This document shows, piece by piece, positions 11,052 to 23,360 of a stretch of DNA of 64,000 nt. Under the pieces are notes generated by a model. That model did not search any database and had not been told where the DNA came from. It saw only the letters and a list, made by a program, of their open reading frames with translations. The position numbers and the translations under genes are program-made. Every line of letters begins with the position of its first letter. Positions within the stretch are counted from its first letter, which is position 1. Where the stretch lies: positions 89,591 through 153,590 of the forward strand of contig MU277706.1 in NCBI GenBank assembly GCA_022385805.1. The letters run 5' to 3'. The DNA is from Pilatotrama ljubarskyi. Its lineage: Eukaryota > Basidiomycota > Agaricomycetes > Polyporales > Polyporaceae.

Positions 11052-12330
11052 TCATAGGTTGTTCAGGAGCCGGCTGGCCAACTCAAATCCGAGGAACGTC
11101 GCCCCATTCGCGAAGGGTGACCTATGCGATCACAGTTCAAGGTCAGCTCGATGGCATGGTGAAGAAATGGCGCGACATACCGGATGAGCGTGGGTCCGAG
11201 CCCTCGCGTGAACGCAGGCAGACCCTCCGTCCGCCAGACCGTCCGCACGCAGTCCAGCGTCGACTTGTACTTCTGCCCATCCGCGGCAGAGAACCCGTCC
11301 GTCTGCATTCGGGACTTGATCATGTCGATGGGGTATATCACCGCCCACAGCTGCCACGCCAACACCACGTCAGCACACGACCACACATCCCGCCCAGGAA
11401 TGTACTCACGGCGTATCCGGCGGCGGCACCGTAGAGCACGGCGTGCGAGGGGTTGATCTGGTCGCGGCGGATGCCCTTCTGCGCCATCTCGCGCTGCATG
11501 AGCTTCTCGTACGCCCAGAAGTAGATGCCGTATCCCAGGGCCTCGCGCCAGAGCGTCACGACCTGGCCCTTGTAGATCCCCGCAATGCCATATGAAGATG
11601 ATATCTTCTTCATCGCATCAAACGGGCCGGCGTACACCGGATTTGTGGCGGACTGCGTTTGTAGCCCTGTCAAGGTTGACCTTGGTCAGATATTACATTA
11701 CAAAGGAAGGGGTAAGTGAGACGCACTGATACGGATGTGCTCGACGGGTCCGGAGACGACGCCGTTCGCGAGCCCGGCAAACATCCCCGACACGAACAGC
11801 TGACTGCTGCTCAGTGCCATGCCATCCTTGCCTCCCCGTCCATTCAACACGTTTTGCCGCGCGAAGTAGCGCTTCGAGTACTCGAGCGCGCCGAACTGGA
11901 TCGACACGCAAACGCCGATACCGAGCAGCGGGGTCAGCGTGCCCTAGCAAGTCCAGCAACGCGTGTTAGCGTGAGGCAAGGGCAGGAAGTCTCGGAGCGC
12001 ACCAAACCTTGTAGAATGCGAGCGGTCCTTCGTTCTTGAGGATACCGCCTGCGCAGTGCAGCATGCCGCTGTACGTGCCAGCGGGCGCCGTCTGCATGCG
12101 CTGTTTACGAGAGAAAACGCGTCAAAACGCGTCGCGAAGCACGGCACAAGCTTGATGGCAGACTGCACGTACCACTTTTACGATGTCAAACGGCTGCCCG
12201 ACTAGCACCTGGAGGGCGAACACAGCGCTTGGGGTAAATGGGAGGGCGTGGGCTCGATGGCGAGGATACTACGCACCTGAGCAATGCCTCCTGCCGTCCC
12301 TGCGGTAAGGTCCTTCGCTGTGCTCGACAT
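11052..12330 (-). CDS. Mitochondrial carrier, Ymc1/Ymc2-like
   Basis: Inner-membrane solute carrier (SLC25 family), about 297 residues with at least six short introns. The start at 12330 gives MSSTAKDLTAGTAGGIAQ. The three carrier signatures are QPFDIVKVRMQT, GPVEHIRIRLQTQ (replacing the usual PxD) and YPIDMIKSRMQTD. GTLTPLLGIGVCVSIQFG, LWREALGYGIYFWAYEKLM and the C-terminal SPFANGATFLGFELASRLLN match yeast Ymc1 closely, including the unusual second signature with Glu-His. Yeast Ymc1/Ymc2 are linked to glutamate and glycine-related transport and to oleate metabolism, so the substrate here is inferred only from family. Three overlapping GATAAG motifs lie about 190 bp upstream of the start. Confidence 0.9.
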
Positions 12331-12519
12331 GGCTGACGTCCCTAGGATCTAGCGCAAGAAAAACCGGGAGGTGGACGAGAGCGTTGGAGTGCAAGCCTGT
12401 CGAGTCAGAGCCCGACGCTCGACTCGATAAACAGCATAAGATGTGGGGAAGACATAGCGCCAGCCAATCAGAGCGCGCGGTTACAAACTTTCTTGCGCCC
12501 GCGCCGGCGGAGCGCCCAA

Positions 12520-12535
12520 GATAAGATAAGATAAG
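12520..12535 (+). promoter_or_regulatory. Three overlapping GATAAG motifs upstream of the carrier gene
   Basis: GATAAG occurs three times in succession, each sharing its end base with the next (starts 12520, 12525 and 12530). Fungal GATA factors (AreA/Gln3-type nitrogen regulators, SreA-type iron regulators) bind HGATAR, and closely spaced pairs favour binding. The block lies about 190 bp upstream of the Ymc1-like start. Function is inferred. Confidence 0.45.
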
Positions 12536-12783
12536 ATTTGCCCGACATCAGCGCGGTCGCACTCGCGGACCCAGCGCACCTCCGCTCGCGGTGGAAGAGG
12601 GTACATAGTCGACAGTCATAGGGCATCATGCGGCGTGAGCCATAAAATAACATATACAACAGAACGAAGATTAGAGTCCCATCGCCCGTAACCAGCGAGA
12701 GTCCGCTCCCTCGACGGGGACTGATCCTACAATGCGTAGTGCTTGAAGCCTTCTCCATCGCGTACCGCCGCGCCCGCTGTCCT

Positions 12784-13029
12784 TCACAACTTCCCCTTCG
12801 TCTTCCTCTCCGGCGACCCTCCCGCCGCATGCCATCGCAAAGGGTTCAGGTACTTCTCCTTCGCCAGAGCATCCGCCATCCGCCACTTCCTCTGCGCCTC
12901 GGGTGACTCGCGCATCCATGCCTGAGCGATGGCCTGGGCGGGAGTGACGGCACTACGCGTCGGCGTGGTCTGTGTGCGCTGCGTTGTAGGACGTTGTGGG
13001 CGTGCAGGAGAGGGAGGATCTGATGGCAT
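12784..13029 (-). CDS. Small basic orphan protein (81 residues)
   Basis: No family was recognised. The start at 13029 opens on a Pro/Thr/Arg-rich segment (SPARPQRPTTQRTQTTPTRS). This leads to a more ordered stretch, PAQAIAQAWMRESPEAQRKW and ADALAKEKYLNPLRW, that reads like an amphipathic helical conserved core. It ends KTKGKL. The frame stays open upstream to 13284, so a longer 5' part or an upstream exon is possible. The coding-like helical core is the only support. Confidence 0.4.
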   Translation of the reverse strand: MPSDPPSPARPQRPTTQRTQTTPTRSAVTPAQAIAQAWMRESPEAQRKWRMADALAKEKYLNPLRWHAAGGSPERKTKGKL

Positions 13030-14417
13030 CTGTGTGTACGCGACGAGGACGTCAGCAAAGGCCGGTAAAGACACCGGGACGACGACAACGCATACTATAG
13101 TCGTGAAGGGGTCATGAAGATGGCCTAGCGTCGTGCAAAGTTCGTTCTTATATAAGACGAGCTCAAGCAGCCGCTGGCCATCGAAGATCGCATGACCCCC
13201 CTCGCTCGATGCGCCGCTGGAATGCAGAGCGTCGAGCGAGGAAAGTACATAGGCACTGCCGTAAACAGACCGGTGCGTCCTCACAATGCCCCGCCCAATT
13301 AGGAAAGTTCAAGGGGCTCGGGTGAAGTGCATCGTGTGTAACGGTCAATGATGAGTAGGAACCGCCGTACCGCACTGCACATCCATGGGGAACGAGGCAA
13401 GAACATCATGAATGGAACGCGGCGGTATGGAGGAAGGCGATGGTGAGGGAAAGAGAGGGGGCTGCCTGGCGCCCCTCCCCCTCTGGCCGCGGTGGTTTTG
13501 TAGCCTCCAGGCCAGGGATATCACCTTGAGAAGATCACTAGGGGCGGACGGGCCGTTACTAAAAACGCGTTCCATGACTCTCGCTACGTTCTTAAAACGA
13601 CGGACAATGGTGAGATCCTCTGGAGATGCAATGCCGGAAGCGATCCAACATACCACATCAGGCATCCCCAATCAACCGCGGCAGAGTCGGTGGGACATTG
13701 ACCATTGTGCCAAAGTCATATTTTCTTGAAACAGAGACGGTATCAAACAAGATATGGCCATGGCTTCCCGACCCGCGGGATGTCCCACCTTCGACGTTCT
13801 TGTGGCCGCACCGAAAACATGCGGTTGCAGGCGCGCCCTGTCAAACGTCCCGCGCGAGTGCCCTAGAACGTTGATGCATTGGCGATGCGCAGGCATTGAC
13901 TGCGGTCGCAAATATCCATACAAGGCGGTGAATGTCGAGCGGCCGAGCCGTATGTTTTTTTCTGCGTTCATCCACGGTGGTCGCTGTCTGAGACTCTAGA
14001 GAGGTGGACCGGCAACTTACCCTCAGACGCCGGCGGCAACCATAGCGCGCGACCCTGGCGGCAACGGCGGCCCGATTCGTCGTCATCGTCCGCCATGGTG
14101 AGCTCAGCCTCGAAGTCGACGCGGCCCAGCTTGCCTCTGTCTCGCGACCATCCGATTCAATCGTGCAGCTCGGCGTACACCGGGCATTGGATAGACCTCC
14201 GTGAATATATCCGCGGGCTCACGCTTTCGCCATTCATCAATCTCCGTGAGTAATCCACTTGTCAGCAGGGATAGCGGCCCTCCGGCGACGGCACGGACGC
14301 CTGCACTGGCGACTACGACATAAGTAATCCACCTCGCCGCGATATCAAGTCTTCTGTCTTTCTCCACTCGCCACCATTCACCGCCAAGTACTGCGTCGCC
14401 ATCTCTCCAGGTTCACG
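13030..14417. other. Intergenic, no gene seen
   Basis: 1.4 kb upstream of NADH pyrophosphatase. Several short frames overlap on both strands (13345-13999) without motifs. The last few hundred bases should contain the promoter and 5' UTR of the plus-strand gene. Confidence 0.45.
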
Positions 14418-16099
<1,682 letters not shown>

Positions 16100-16456
16100 C
16101 TTCTTGAAGCTCGCACGAGATCTGTCTAGATAGACTTGTACAGAACACGACGGTAGAACGATAGTCGATATACAATGAATGAAGAGTTACAACAACGATC
16201 GAGCCGGGCGTACGTTATGCGGATGCGACAAATACAAGAGGGTGGGCTGATATATCTAGAGGGAATGTGATGAGAGGCACATTCAAGGGCGATATGCTTA
16301 CAAAGGCGGTAGGTATCTCTTGCCTCCTGGCAAGGGTCTTGGTGATTCGGCTATATGTGGACGGCAGAACGCGGACCGTCAAGGCGATTACTCCCCGATC
16401 CAGCGGGGCATTAAGGGGAACACACGATGCCAGGCCGCCAAGTAGCTGGATATCCG
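16100..16456. other. Convergent 3' region, nothing recognised
   Basis: About 0.36 kb between the stop of the Nudix gene and the stop of the minus-strand orphan. No motif or coding pattern seen. Confidence 0.5.
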
Positions 16457-17677
16457 TTAGGAAGAACCACCACGAGGCCTCTCGTCCGGGCGGTACGCCC
16501 AGATGTTGGAACTGCCCGTATGGCCAGTGGGACGCCAGACGACCACGTCGTCTCCGTCCTGCACGGTAAGCAAACGCGGTCAGTTCAATTCAGTCGCGGT
16601 GATGTAAGGAGGCACTCCGTGCGGCACGCACCTCGAGCCTGCGCTCGTGTACGGTCGCCCCACGTGAGTGCGCAGCAGCAGACGGATCGGCGCGTGGCTG
16701 GCGTCCGTCGGAGGTTGGGCGTGTGGCAGAAAGCATCGATGGGCTGAGTGCGCGCATAGGCATGTGCTGGCCGTGGCCGAAGTGCGGAGTGTGGAGTGAC
16801 AAAGGAGGCGGGGACAAAGGAGGCGGGCTCCCAGGAGGGCTCAGACTCGGCCGATTCTGGACTCCCGGCAGAAGAGACTGCAAGCAGAAACGTCAGCCGC
16901 CTTCGCGCCGGCAGACATTGCGAAATAAGACCGTACGCGCTGGGGCTGTTGCCTCTGTCCGCCCGGTTGCTCTTCATCTTCTGCGAGCCTTCTGACTTCG
17001 CGCTGCATGCGCCTGACGCGAGTGATGTTCTGGCCCGCCCGCCGCGTCTTCTTCTTCTTGGGCTGCCCTTCCGCGGTCTGGCCCCCTGCCTGCGCATCAT
17101 CTTGGTCGAGCTCGTCCGCGTCTGCACCTGTATCTGCGTATTCGCTCGAGGCCTGGCTCTGTGGCGAAGTCGAAAGCGGTGTTCCTGGCGTGATGCGTTC
17201 GCCCGCGATGGCATCAGCACTCGTCCTCGTGGGGACGGGCTGCCTCTGGGTACTCGCACCGCCCCTTGATGTCGTCGCCGAAATGTTCGCCATAGTATAT
17301 GGTGCAGGGACAAGGAGCGTCTCGGACGCGGCAACGGACACGGACGCTGTGGCGAGTGCACTCGCAGAAGTGGTGGGGGTGGAGGCCCTCGAGGGAGAGG
17401 AGCTGGTCCGGGAAGAGGCTCCCCAAGTACTACCTGAGCCTGAAGCGACGCATGACTGCAAGCACGTTCCGTCGCCAGTTCCGCGTTGTACAGGAGGATC
17501 CGGGATTGTCGCCAGAGAAGCCCCAGGCTCGCCGGAGTCCGCTGAGCGCCGCACAAGCCCCCCTTCCGCTTCAGGCTTGGGCGTGCCGGTCCGTAGCAGA
17601 TAAGTGAAACGAGGAAAGCGGTCGGTAGCGTGTTGGGTGGACGCCAGAGAGTTGTCCCGGGAGCTCGGTGCTGCCAT
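16457..17677 (-). CDS. Ser/Pro-rich basic orphan protein
   Basis: No family was recognised. The three-exon model is 17677-16937, 16877-16632 and 16558-16457; phases fit and give 362 residues. The first exon is rich in Ser, Thr, Ala and Pro, then acidic (ADADELDQDDAQ), then a strongly basic segment PKKKKTRRAGQ, a likely nuclear localisation signal, followed by ITRVRRMQREVRRLAEDEEQ, probably helical. The second exon has a Pro/Ser repeat PPPLSPPPLSLHTPHFGHG, encoded by a near-perfect direct DNA repeat at about 16797-16828. The last exon reads DGDDVVVWRPTGHTGSSNIW and ends RPRGGSS. The mix suggests a disordered nuclear protein. The frame is open upstream to 18010, so the start could lie further out. 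Confidence 0.6.
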
Positions 17678-20206
17678 CGTGAGAGGGCGGAGAGGAGAAG
17701 CCACTAGTGCTGAGGTCATCACACGCGACCGAGGACCACAGATCCGTCCCGTGAGAACGTCGCCAAGTGAGTCAACAGTGTGTCCAGAGAAACCTCGATG
17801 TTCTATTGGTGTCCAGTGAGTGAGCGTCAAGCTGAGAGCCAGAGTCCGCCTGGAGACAATAGTCATTTCACCTCGGACAAGGGAGGCGGCGTCAGAAGTC
17901 TCAGAGCCCAGCGTTATTGAATGTCGAATACCGGCGGGCGTTTCGCGTTCTGTCGTAGCCGAAGGGTGCTTCTCAGAGACTTTGGCAGTCCGATGTCTCT
18001 CTGCGTTCATGACATCAGACCCCTTTCATACAAGTAGCTTGCGCACTTACTCGCAAGGACGACCATGGCGGCGCTGCGGATATCGCCGACGTTGCTCCTG
18101 AGTGGTAGTATGGGAGCTCGGCGGACTCGCCGTACAGAAACCGCAAACCGCGTGCAGCACGTTTCCAGGACACCGGAGTAGACAAAGTTTAGACTGTTTG
18201 CAGACGTCTTTGGAAGGCAAGCGTGGACCAGACGAGGTATCCGCGTTCCCGCGGGAGGATCCCCAGACGAACTGCACCACGGGGAAGCAAACGTGTCAGC
18301 GTCCGCTGAGAGGTAGCCAGGAGGCGGAGACACAGGAAGAGGCGTGTCTAGGAACAATTGAGAGTTTCAACGCGGTCGGAGACAATGCCGCCTGCAGAAG
18401 TCGTGGAAGACACCTCGAGGTACTAGGTTTGGTATGCGGGGAGGATCCCTTGAGATAGGAGAATGTACAGGTTACAGATGTCTGTCAAACCCTAGGCAAG
18501 CCGTGGTGAGGCTCAGAGGCTTACAAGTTCAAAATCAACGACGAGGTTGAGTTGAGGATGTGGTTGGCGAGGAAGAAGGGCCACAGCGGCGTTTGCCAGA
18601 CGGCGTTTGCCCAATTTTGGGAACTCTCTTGCTCTCGCCGCGCGTGAGATCTGCGGCTCCCTGTCATTCACTCTCATGCATCCAGGTTCGTCACAAAAAT
18701 GAACATGCTGTCCATCGAGTGGCATTGAACGTGCAGAGATGGGAGGCGCCGCGAAGGTCAGGATACCAACCGCCACATAAACGCAGCAGGGCCGACGAGA
18801 GGCTGATTTTTGCGGAGCCTCGAGCAGGGTTTGGGAAGTCAAGAATGGGTGAAAAGAAGCACCAACGATGCTGTCGGAGCTGGTGCAAGCGGGGTAACAC
18901 AGCTGGCAGGCACGAGAGAGGCCGGGAGCAGGACAGCGTGCAGGGCGCAGTAACCGTGACTGCTGTATCGGTCCAAGCAGCTCGGAGGCAGGATACAGAT
19001 ACGGGAACGTGGCACGCAGGTGTAGGTGAAATCCATTACTATCCAGGCTCTCCACTCGAGAACTCCTTTGCTCCACACACCTCATCAACACAACGCTCTT
19101 ACGGACGTATTTCCATAGTTCGGAACCGTGCCGAGCTCCAGGGTCGACGATCAGAGGATCGGTACCTGCGGCAAGTATGTTGACCGCGTCAGGACGAAGA
19201 GAGCCAGAACCTACCTCATGCGAGTCCATAGCGCCAACACACGTCGTACCTGCCTAGCGTCGACGAACACGCCTCCGTATGCGCTGCGAGCGAAGGATCG
19301 AGTCATGGAAGCACCAAGTACACGAAGCTGTTGAGACTCTCGCGCAGTCGGCAGCAACGCATCAGCCCAATGCACATACCAGAGGCGTCCGGGATGGGAT
19401 GGGTTGACGGTGAGAAACTGAGAGTTGCGGCGAAGATGCGCCGGAGGAGAGATCGAGTCGCAGTGCCCATCAGCTGCCAAAGACTACCTTCATGGATCTG
19501 TCAAGTCTTGGAGCTCGGTAATCCGTTACAGAAGCCGCAAATAATCGCCCAGGTGCAGCGGCGAGCACAGAAGCAGTCTCGAACCCCCGTCAGGCCGAAG
19601 TGACGAGATGAGAGCGCTGTAGTCAGGATGATCAGAGCGGGTTAAGACTTCGAGTGGAGGTAACATACCCGCCACTTCAGTACTACGTCCTCCAACTCTT
19701 CATAATCGACGTGGTGGGCTCGGACATGCCACGGCCACGCGGACGGAGCTGATGATGCAGGCGGTTGCATTGCCCGCCGAACCAGCCGGGGTAGGTCCTC
19801 GGCCACTGCAGACAATGGCCCCTCCAACGACCGGACTTTGGGTTGAATACCGACCCGTGGCGCTGATAAGCCCGTTCAAGGATACACAAGTTGTACATTG
19901 TGACCTCGGGACATGTTTGGCGGCTCTGGACAACATCCAACCATAACCCCAAGGCCAAGGCCAGATCCGCCCGCCCATGGGCGTCTATCCCCGCCCTCCG
20001 ATTTGTTCGGAAAGATTCACATGCGGCCGACTGCCGACAAGAAAGCTGACCTGCAGCCGTGACGAGCGCCGCACCATCATCAAACCATACCGCAGCGGGC
20101 GCAATGCGTTCGTCCACCACCACCCTCCCGGGCTACACCTAGTCTTGCTCGTCTGTGCTTTCGCGCGTGTGCTGGCTACAGATCCGATTGCTAAGCTGCA
20201 GCAAAG
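17678..20206. other. Intergenic, no convincing gene
   Basis: 2.5 kb. A minus-strand frame at 18513-19229 is long (238 codons), but only its last third looks at all protein-like, with two nearby Cys residues (FCDEPGC). The other frames look like chance. Fast-evolving short genes cannot be ruled out. Confidence 0.35.
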
Positions 20207-21722
20207 ATGTCGGCCGTGCTGGAAACGCTGCGTGCTCAGGAAGAGCGGTTAGCCGAGACATACGGGCAGAACATAGAGAGCGCACGAGGCCTCCAATTCA
20301 CCTTGCTGCAGGACATCTTGCCTGGACTGGTCGTGGAGCTTGGCCTGGAGGCGGATGACGAAGAGAGGGCGAGATTCTGGCTGGAGGATCTTCGTACGTC
20401 TCGGCTAGTATGTGCCCTGCCACGCCTATGTTAACCGTGCAGCCATTCACCTTAGAATCGATATTCCGGATGCTCAGGGTAAGGCGTATCAAAGCTGCAG
20501 AGATGAGGGGCTGAGCCGTGTCGCGGTTCAGCGTCACAAGTTTACCGTCCCGTTTGCCCTGGAGCATGCCCGAGATACTCTACTTTGGCGACTTGCCGTG
20601 CTACCCGCGGAGATCCCGCCCTGCCCGTCGTGGTTTCTCAGGTGTCTTCCTCTTACCTGTCGGGATCCTTTCGGACGTCCAGTCGTGGTTGTCAAGCTGG
20701 CTCGCATCTTCGACTTCACTGGAGACGCGCGGGAAGCTCTCGTCCAATACATGGAATTACTCCGCCTGAACCTCCAAGTGGTCAACGAAGCAGTGGGAGA
20801 TCAGGATGCTTTGCGGCCTCTTTTGCAGTACACTGCTCTGTTAGACATAGGCGGTATCTCGGTGCAGAAAGCGGTATGCTTCTACCAGTACATCTAAAGA
20901 AGGCCAGAAGCTCACGAAGGCGTAGGACATGGATTTGGTGCCGTGGTATCTCTTCGAACTCGTCCCACGGTTTCCAGGGATGCTCGCAGCTGGTAAGTGG
21001 TGGAGGCGCGATACTGCTGGCGATTGCTCAGAATGGTGTCAGTCTTCATCCTCAACTATTCCTGGGCACATTCAGGCGTCTGGAGCATCGTCAAGTATGG
21101 AAATGGGCCGCTGCTCTCTGCTCACGCATGTTTCAACTTGACGCATGATTTACAGGCGTGTGTTGCCGAAGTCGGCTCTCTCTCGAGTGTTCTTTCCTTC
21201 ACAAGACGAGCTGCTGCAGATCTTCTCACCGTCCGCCTTGCCACAAGGTGAGCTCCGGTGATCATCTATCACGGACCGCTCGCTGATTTTGTGTCAGAAT
21301 ACGGCGGCAGCCTACCCCCTCTGTCCGAGCTCGAGGATCCGCTCCGAAGATTCACAGTCTCTCCGCTCGACCCGTCCCCGTCATACCCGTCGAATAGTGT
21401 CCGGTTAGAAGTGCCACCGGTATCCCAACCGATATCACGCGTCCCTTCGATATCCCCCACTTCACATCTCAATCCCTACTTCGGGTACCCAGTCTCTCGT
21501 CGCGACGCCATAACACCGCGGCTGAGACACGGCCGCCAAAGGAAACGCGATCTTCTTCGGACGTTGGCCAGCCTGTGGTGGGGCAAATGGAAGCACCGCG
21601 TCTACGCCCTTCTATGCATCGTCTTGGCGTTCGTGATGATCGCTTCACGACGCAGTCCGCGCGTCCTTCGCTGGAAGCAGGGCTTGCGCCGTTTGTTGGA
21701 CACACCGCCGGGCTCAAGATGA
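20207..21722 (+). CDS. CRAL-TRIO (Sec14-like) protein with C-terminal membrane anchor
   Basis: Lipid-binding/transfer protein of the Sec14 superfamily. Seven exons with checked phases: 20207-20393, 20456-20478 (23 nt), 20532-20873, 20926-20992, 21043-21094, 21156-21247, 21298-21722; 395 residues. The CRAL-TRIO N-part is SIFRMLRRHKFTVPFALEHA followed by RDTLLWRL. The lipid-binding core has CRDPFGRPVVVVKLARIFD, LLDIGGISVQKA, LVPRFPGMLAAVFILNYSWA and RVLPKSALSRVFFP, ending EYGGSLPP. A low-complexity linker then leads to a hydrophobic segment, VYALLCIVLAFVMIAS, flanked by Arg/Lys, about 30 residues before the end. This predicts a tail-anchored protein, probably at ER or another endomembrane. Lipid specificity is unknown. 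Confidence 0.88.
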
Positions 21723-23360
21723 CCACTCGTCCCGCGTGAGTCCTGGCTCCTGCCGACGCAGTGCTGCCCAGTGGCACGGCGACTTCCACAATAATATGAA
21801 GATCTAACGTCTGATCCGCCTTCCAAACTGCTCCACAGCACCCCGCAGGGCGCCGCGGAGACGCAAATCGGTGATTTGTGGGCCGGTCCAGGGCGTTGGC
21901 CGTGTCGCAAGCACAGTTTGATCTCCCGCGTGGCCCGTAGCTCGATTTGGATGTTATTGTCAGTCCCATGGTGTTGCTCTATCGCGGTCTCGTCCTCTGC
22001 TGACCTTTGCCCATCGCCGCGCACCATTCGCTCACCAGGTTTTTTGTTACGCGCAGAATGCCGCCCTATCGTCACTCGCCTCGCCGTGCCTGTATATATT
22101 CACTTGATGTCGTCATGTATCACCACCATAAGTGCGCGGCCCTCGTATACCATCAGCTGATAACCATATGTGCTCCAAAGATGCCAATACCGCTCACGGG
22201 GATCGTCCTGTCCGCTGGCATCCGTTGCGTAACGGGTGGCACCGGCACTCGAGAAGCCTCAGCCCAACGTACTCTCCCGGCGTCTTCTCTTCTGAGCCGC
22301 GCGGATTGGGCGGTCTGCAGCGTGTGGCGTCAAAGTTGCATTTCGACGTCCGAGAGCCCGGCTTCGTCCCCCCCGCCTTGTCGAAAGCTGGTCTACGACG
22401 CACGCGATACGACGTTGCACCGCGGTACGACAGCGAGTCACTGTCAGTACGCGCGAGAACGACGGCTGGCGCCCGTCTGCCAGCACGCGCTGCTGGCGAG
22501 CTGCTCCGACAGTACCTCGACAGTCCATAGCGCGTGCGCACCCGACTCAGACGTGGGCACTCGGGCATCGAGCCTATCGGTACGCACAGCGGCCTTACCG
22601 GCCGGCAGCGCTGTCTGTGGATGGCTTCGCTGCTGCGGGAGGACTCGTCACCACCATGTGTGCGCTGACTTGCAAGTTGCCACGGCCGCCCAGGGTCGGC
22701 GATGGATGGTGAAACCGCTGTCGCGGCGCGTACAGGTCGATTTATGCCAGAAATGGTATCAACATCGTTTATTCGTGCACGCCGGGGCGGGGGTCGGTAT
22801 TAGTGCCCGTGGCGCACGTCGGGCATCGTCCGTCCTAATTGCTAACCGCAGGCGTCGGCCGCGGGATGCGTCCCTGTCAGCGCCATCTTGGGCTGCGGGG
22901 CCCAGGGGGCGGCGGTGGCGTGGATGCCGTCTGGGAGGGCACGAGGATACGGGCCTTGGAACGTGTTGACCTTCCCGGACGGCCTTGTATTCTGACGACG
23001 CAAGTGTACGATCTTGCCGTCATGTATCAAGCTACTGTCGCGCCATGTTTCACTCACCCGTTCGAGTAGCTTGAACGGCCTTCTCTTTCGGTTTGCTCGG
23101 TGTGGCATGGCTAACGGACTTGCCGTCCATTGAGACCCCACACGTACATCGAGCCTTCAAGTGACCAACCGAACGAGTCAGCAAGACGTAAATCGGGCGT
23201 CCCATGCAGGGGCACTTTGCCGTGGATAACACGCTGCTACCGTTCTCCCAGCGGGCCGTGTCTTATTAAATACAGGTATCATCGAAGTCTACAACAGCGT
23301 GCGTGGGCCGGATCGTCGGGGGCGCAGCGCGCCGCGGAAGGGTATTCGGTGGGACATAAA
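21723..23360. other. Intergenic, no gene established
   Basis: 1.6 kb between the CRAL-TRIO gene and the Ppg1 stop. A long plus-strand frame at 22007-22969 has an unlikely composition (Arg, Ser and Cys-rich). A short plus-strand stretch at about 22850-22995, after a ctaaccgcag acceptor, reads VPVSAILGCGAQGAAVAW then GPWNVLTFPDGLVF and a stop. It looks like a possible last exon, but I found no exons before it. Confidence 0.35.

Noticed and set aside
22007..22969. 320-codon plus-strand frame between the CRAL-TRIO and Ppg1 genes
   Set aside because: Composition is Arg, Ser and Cys-rich with no start context, domain or conserved block; treated as chance.
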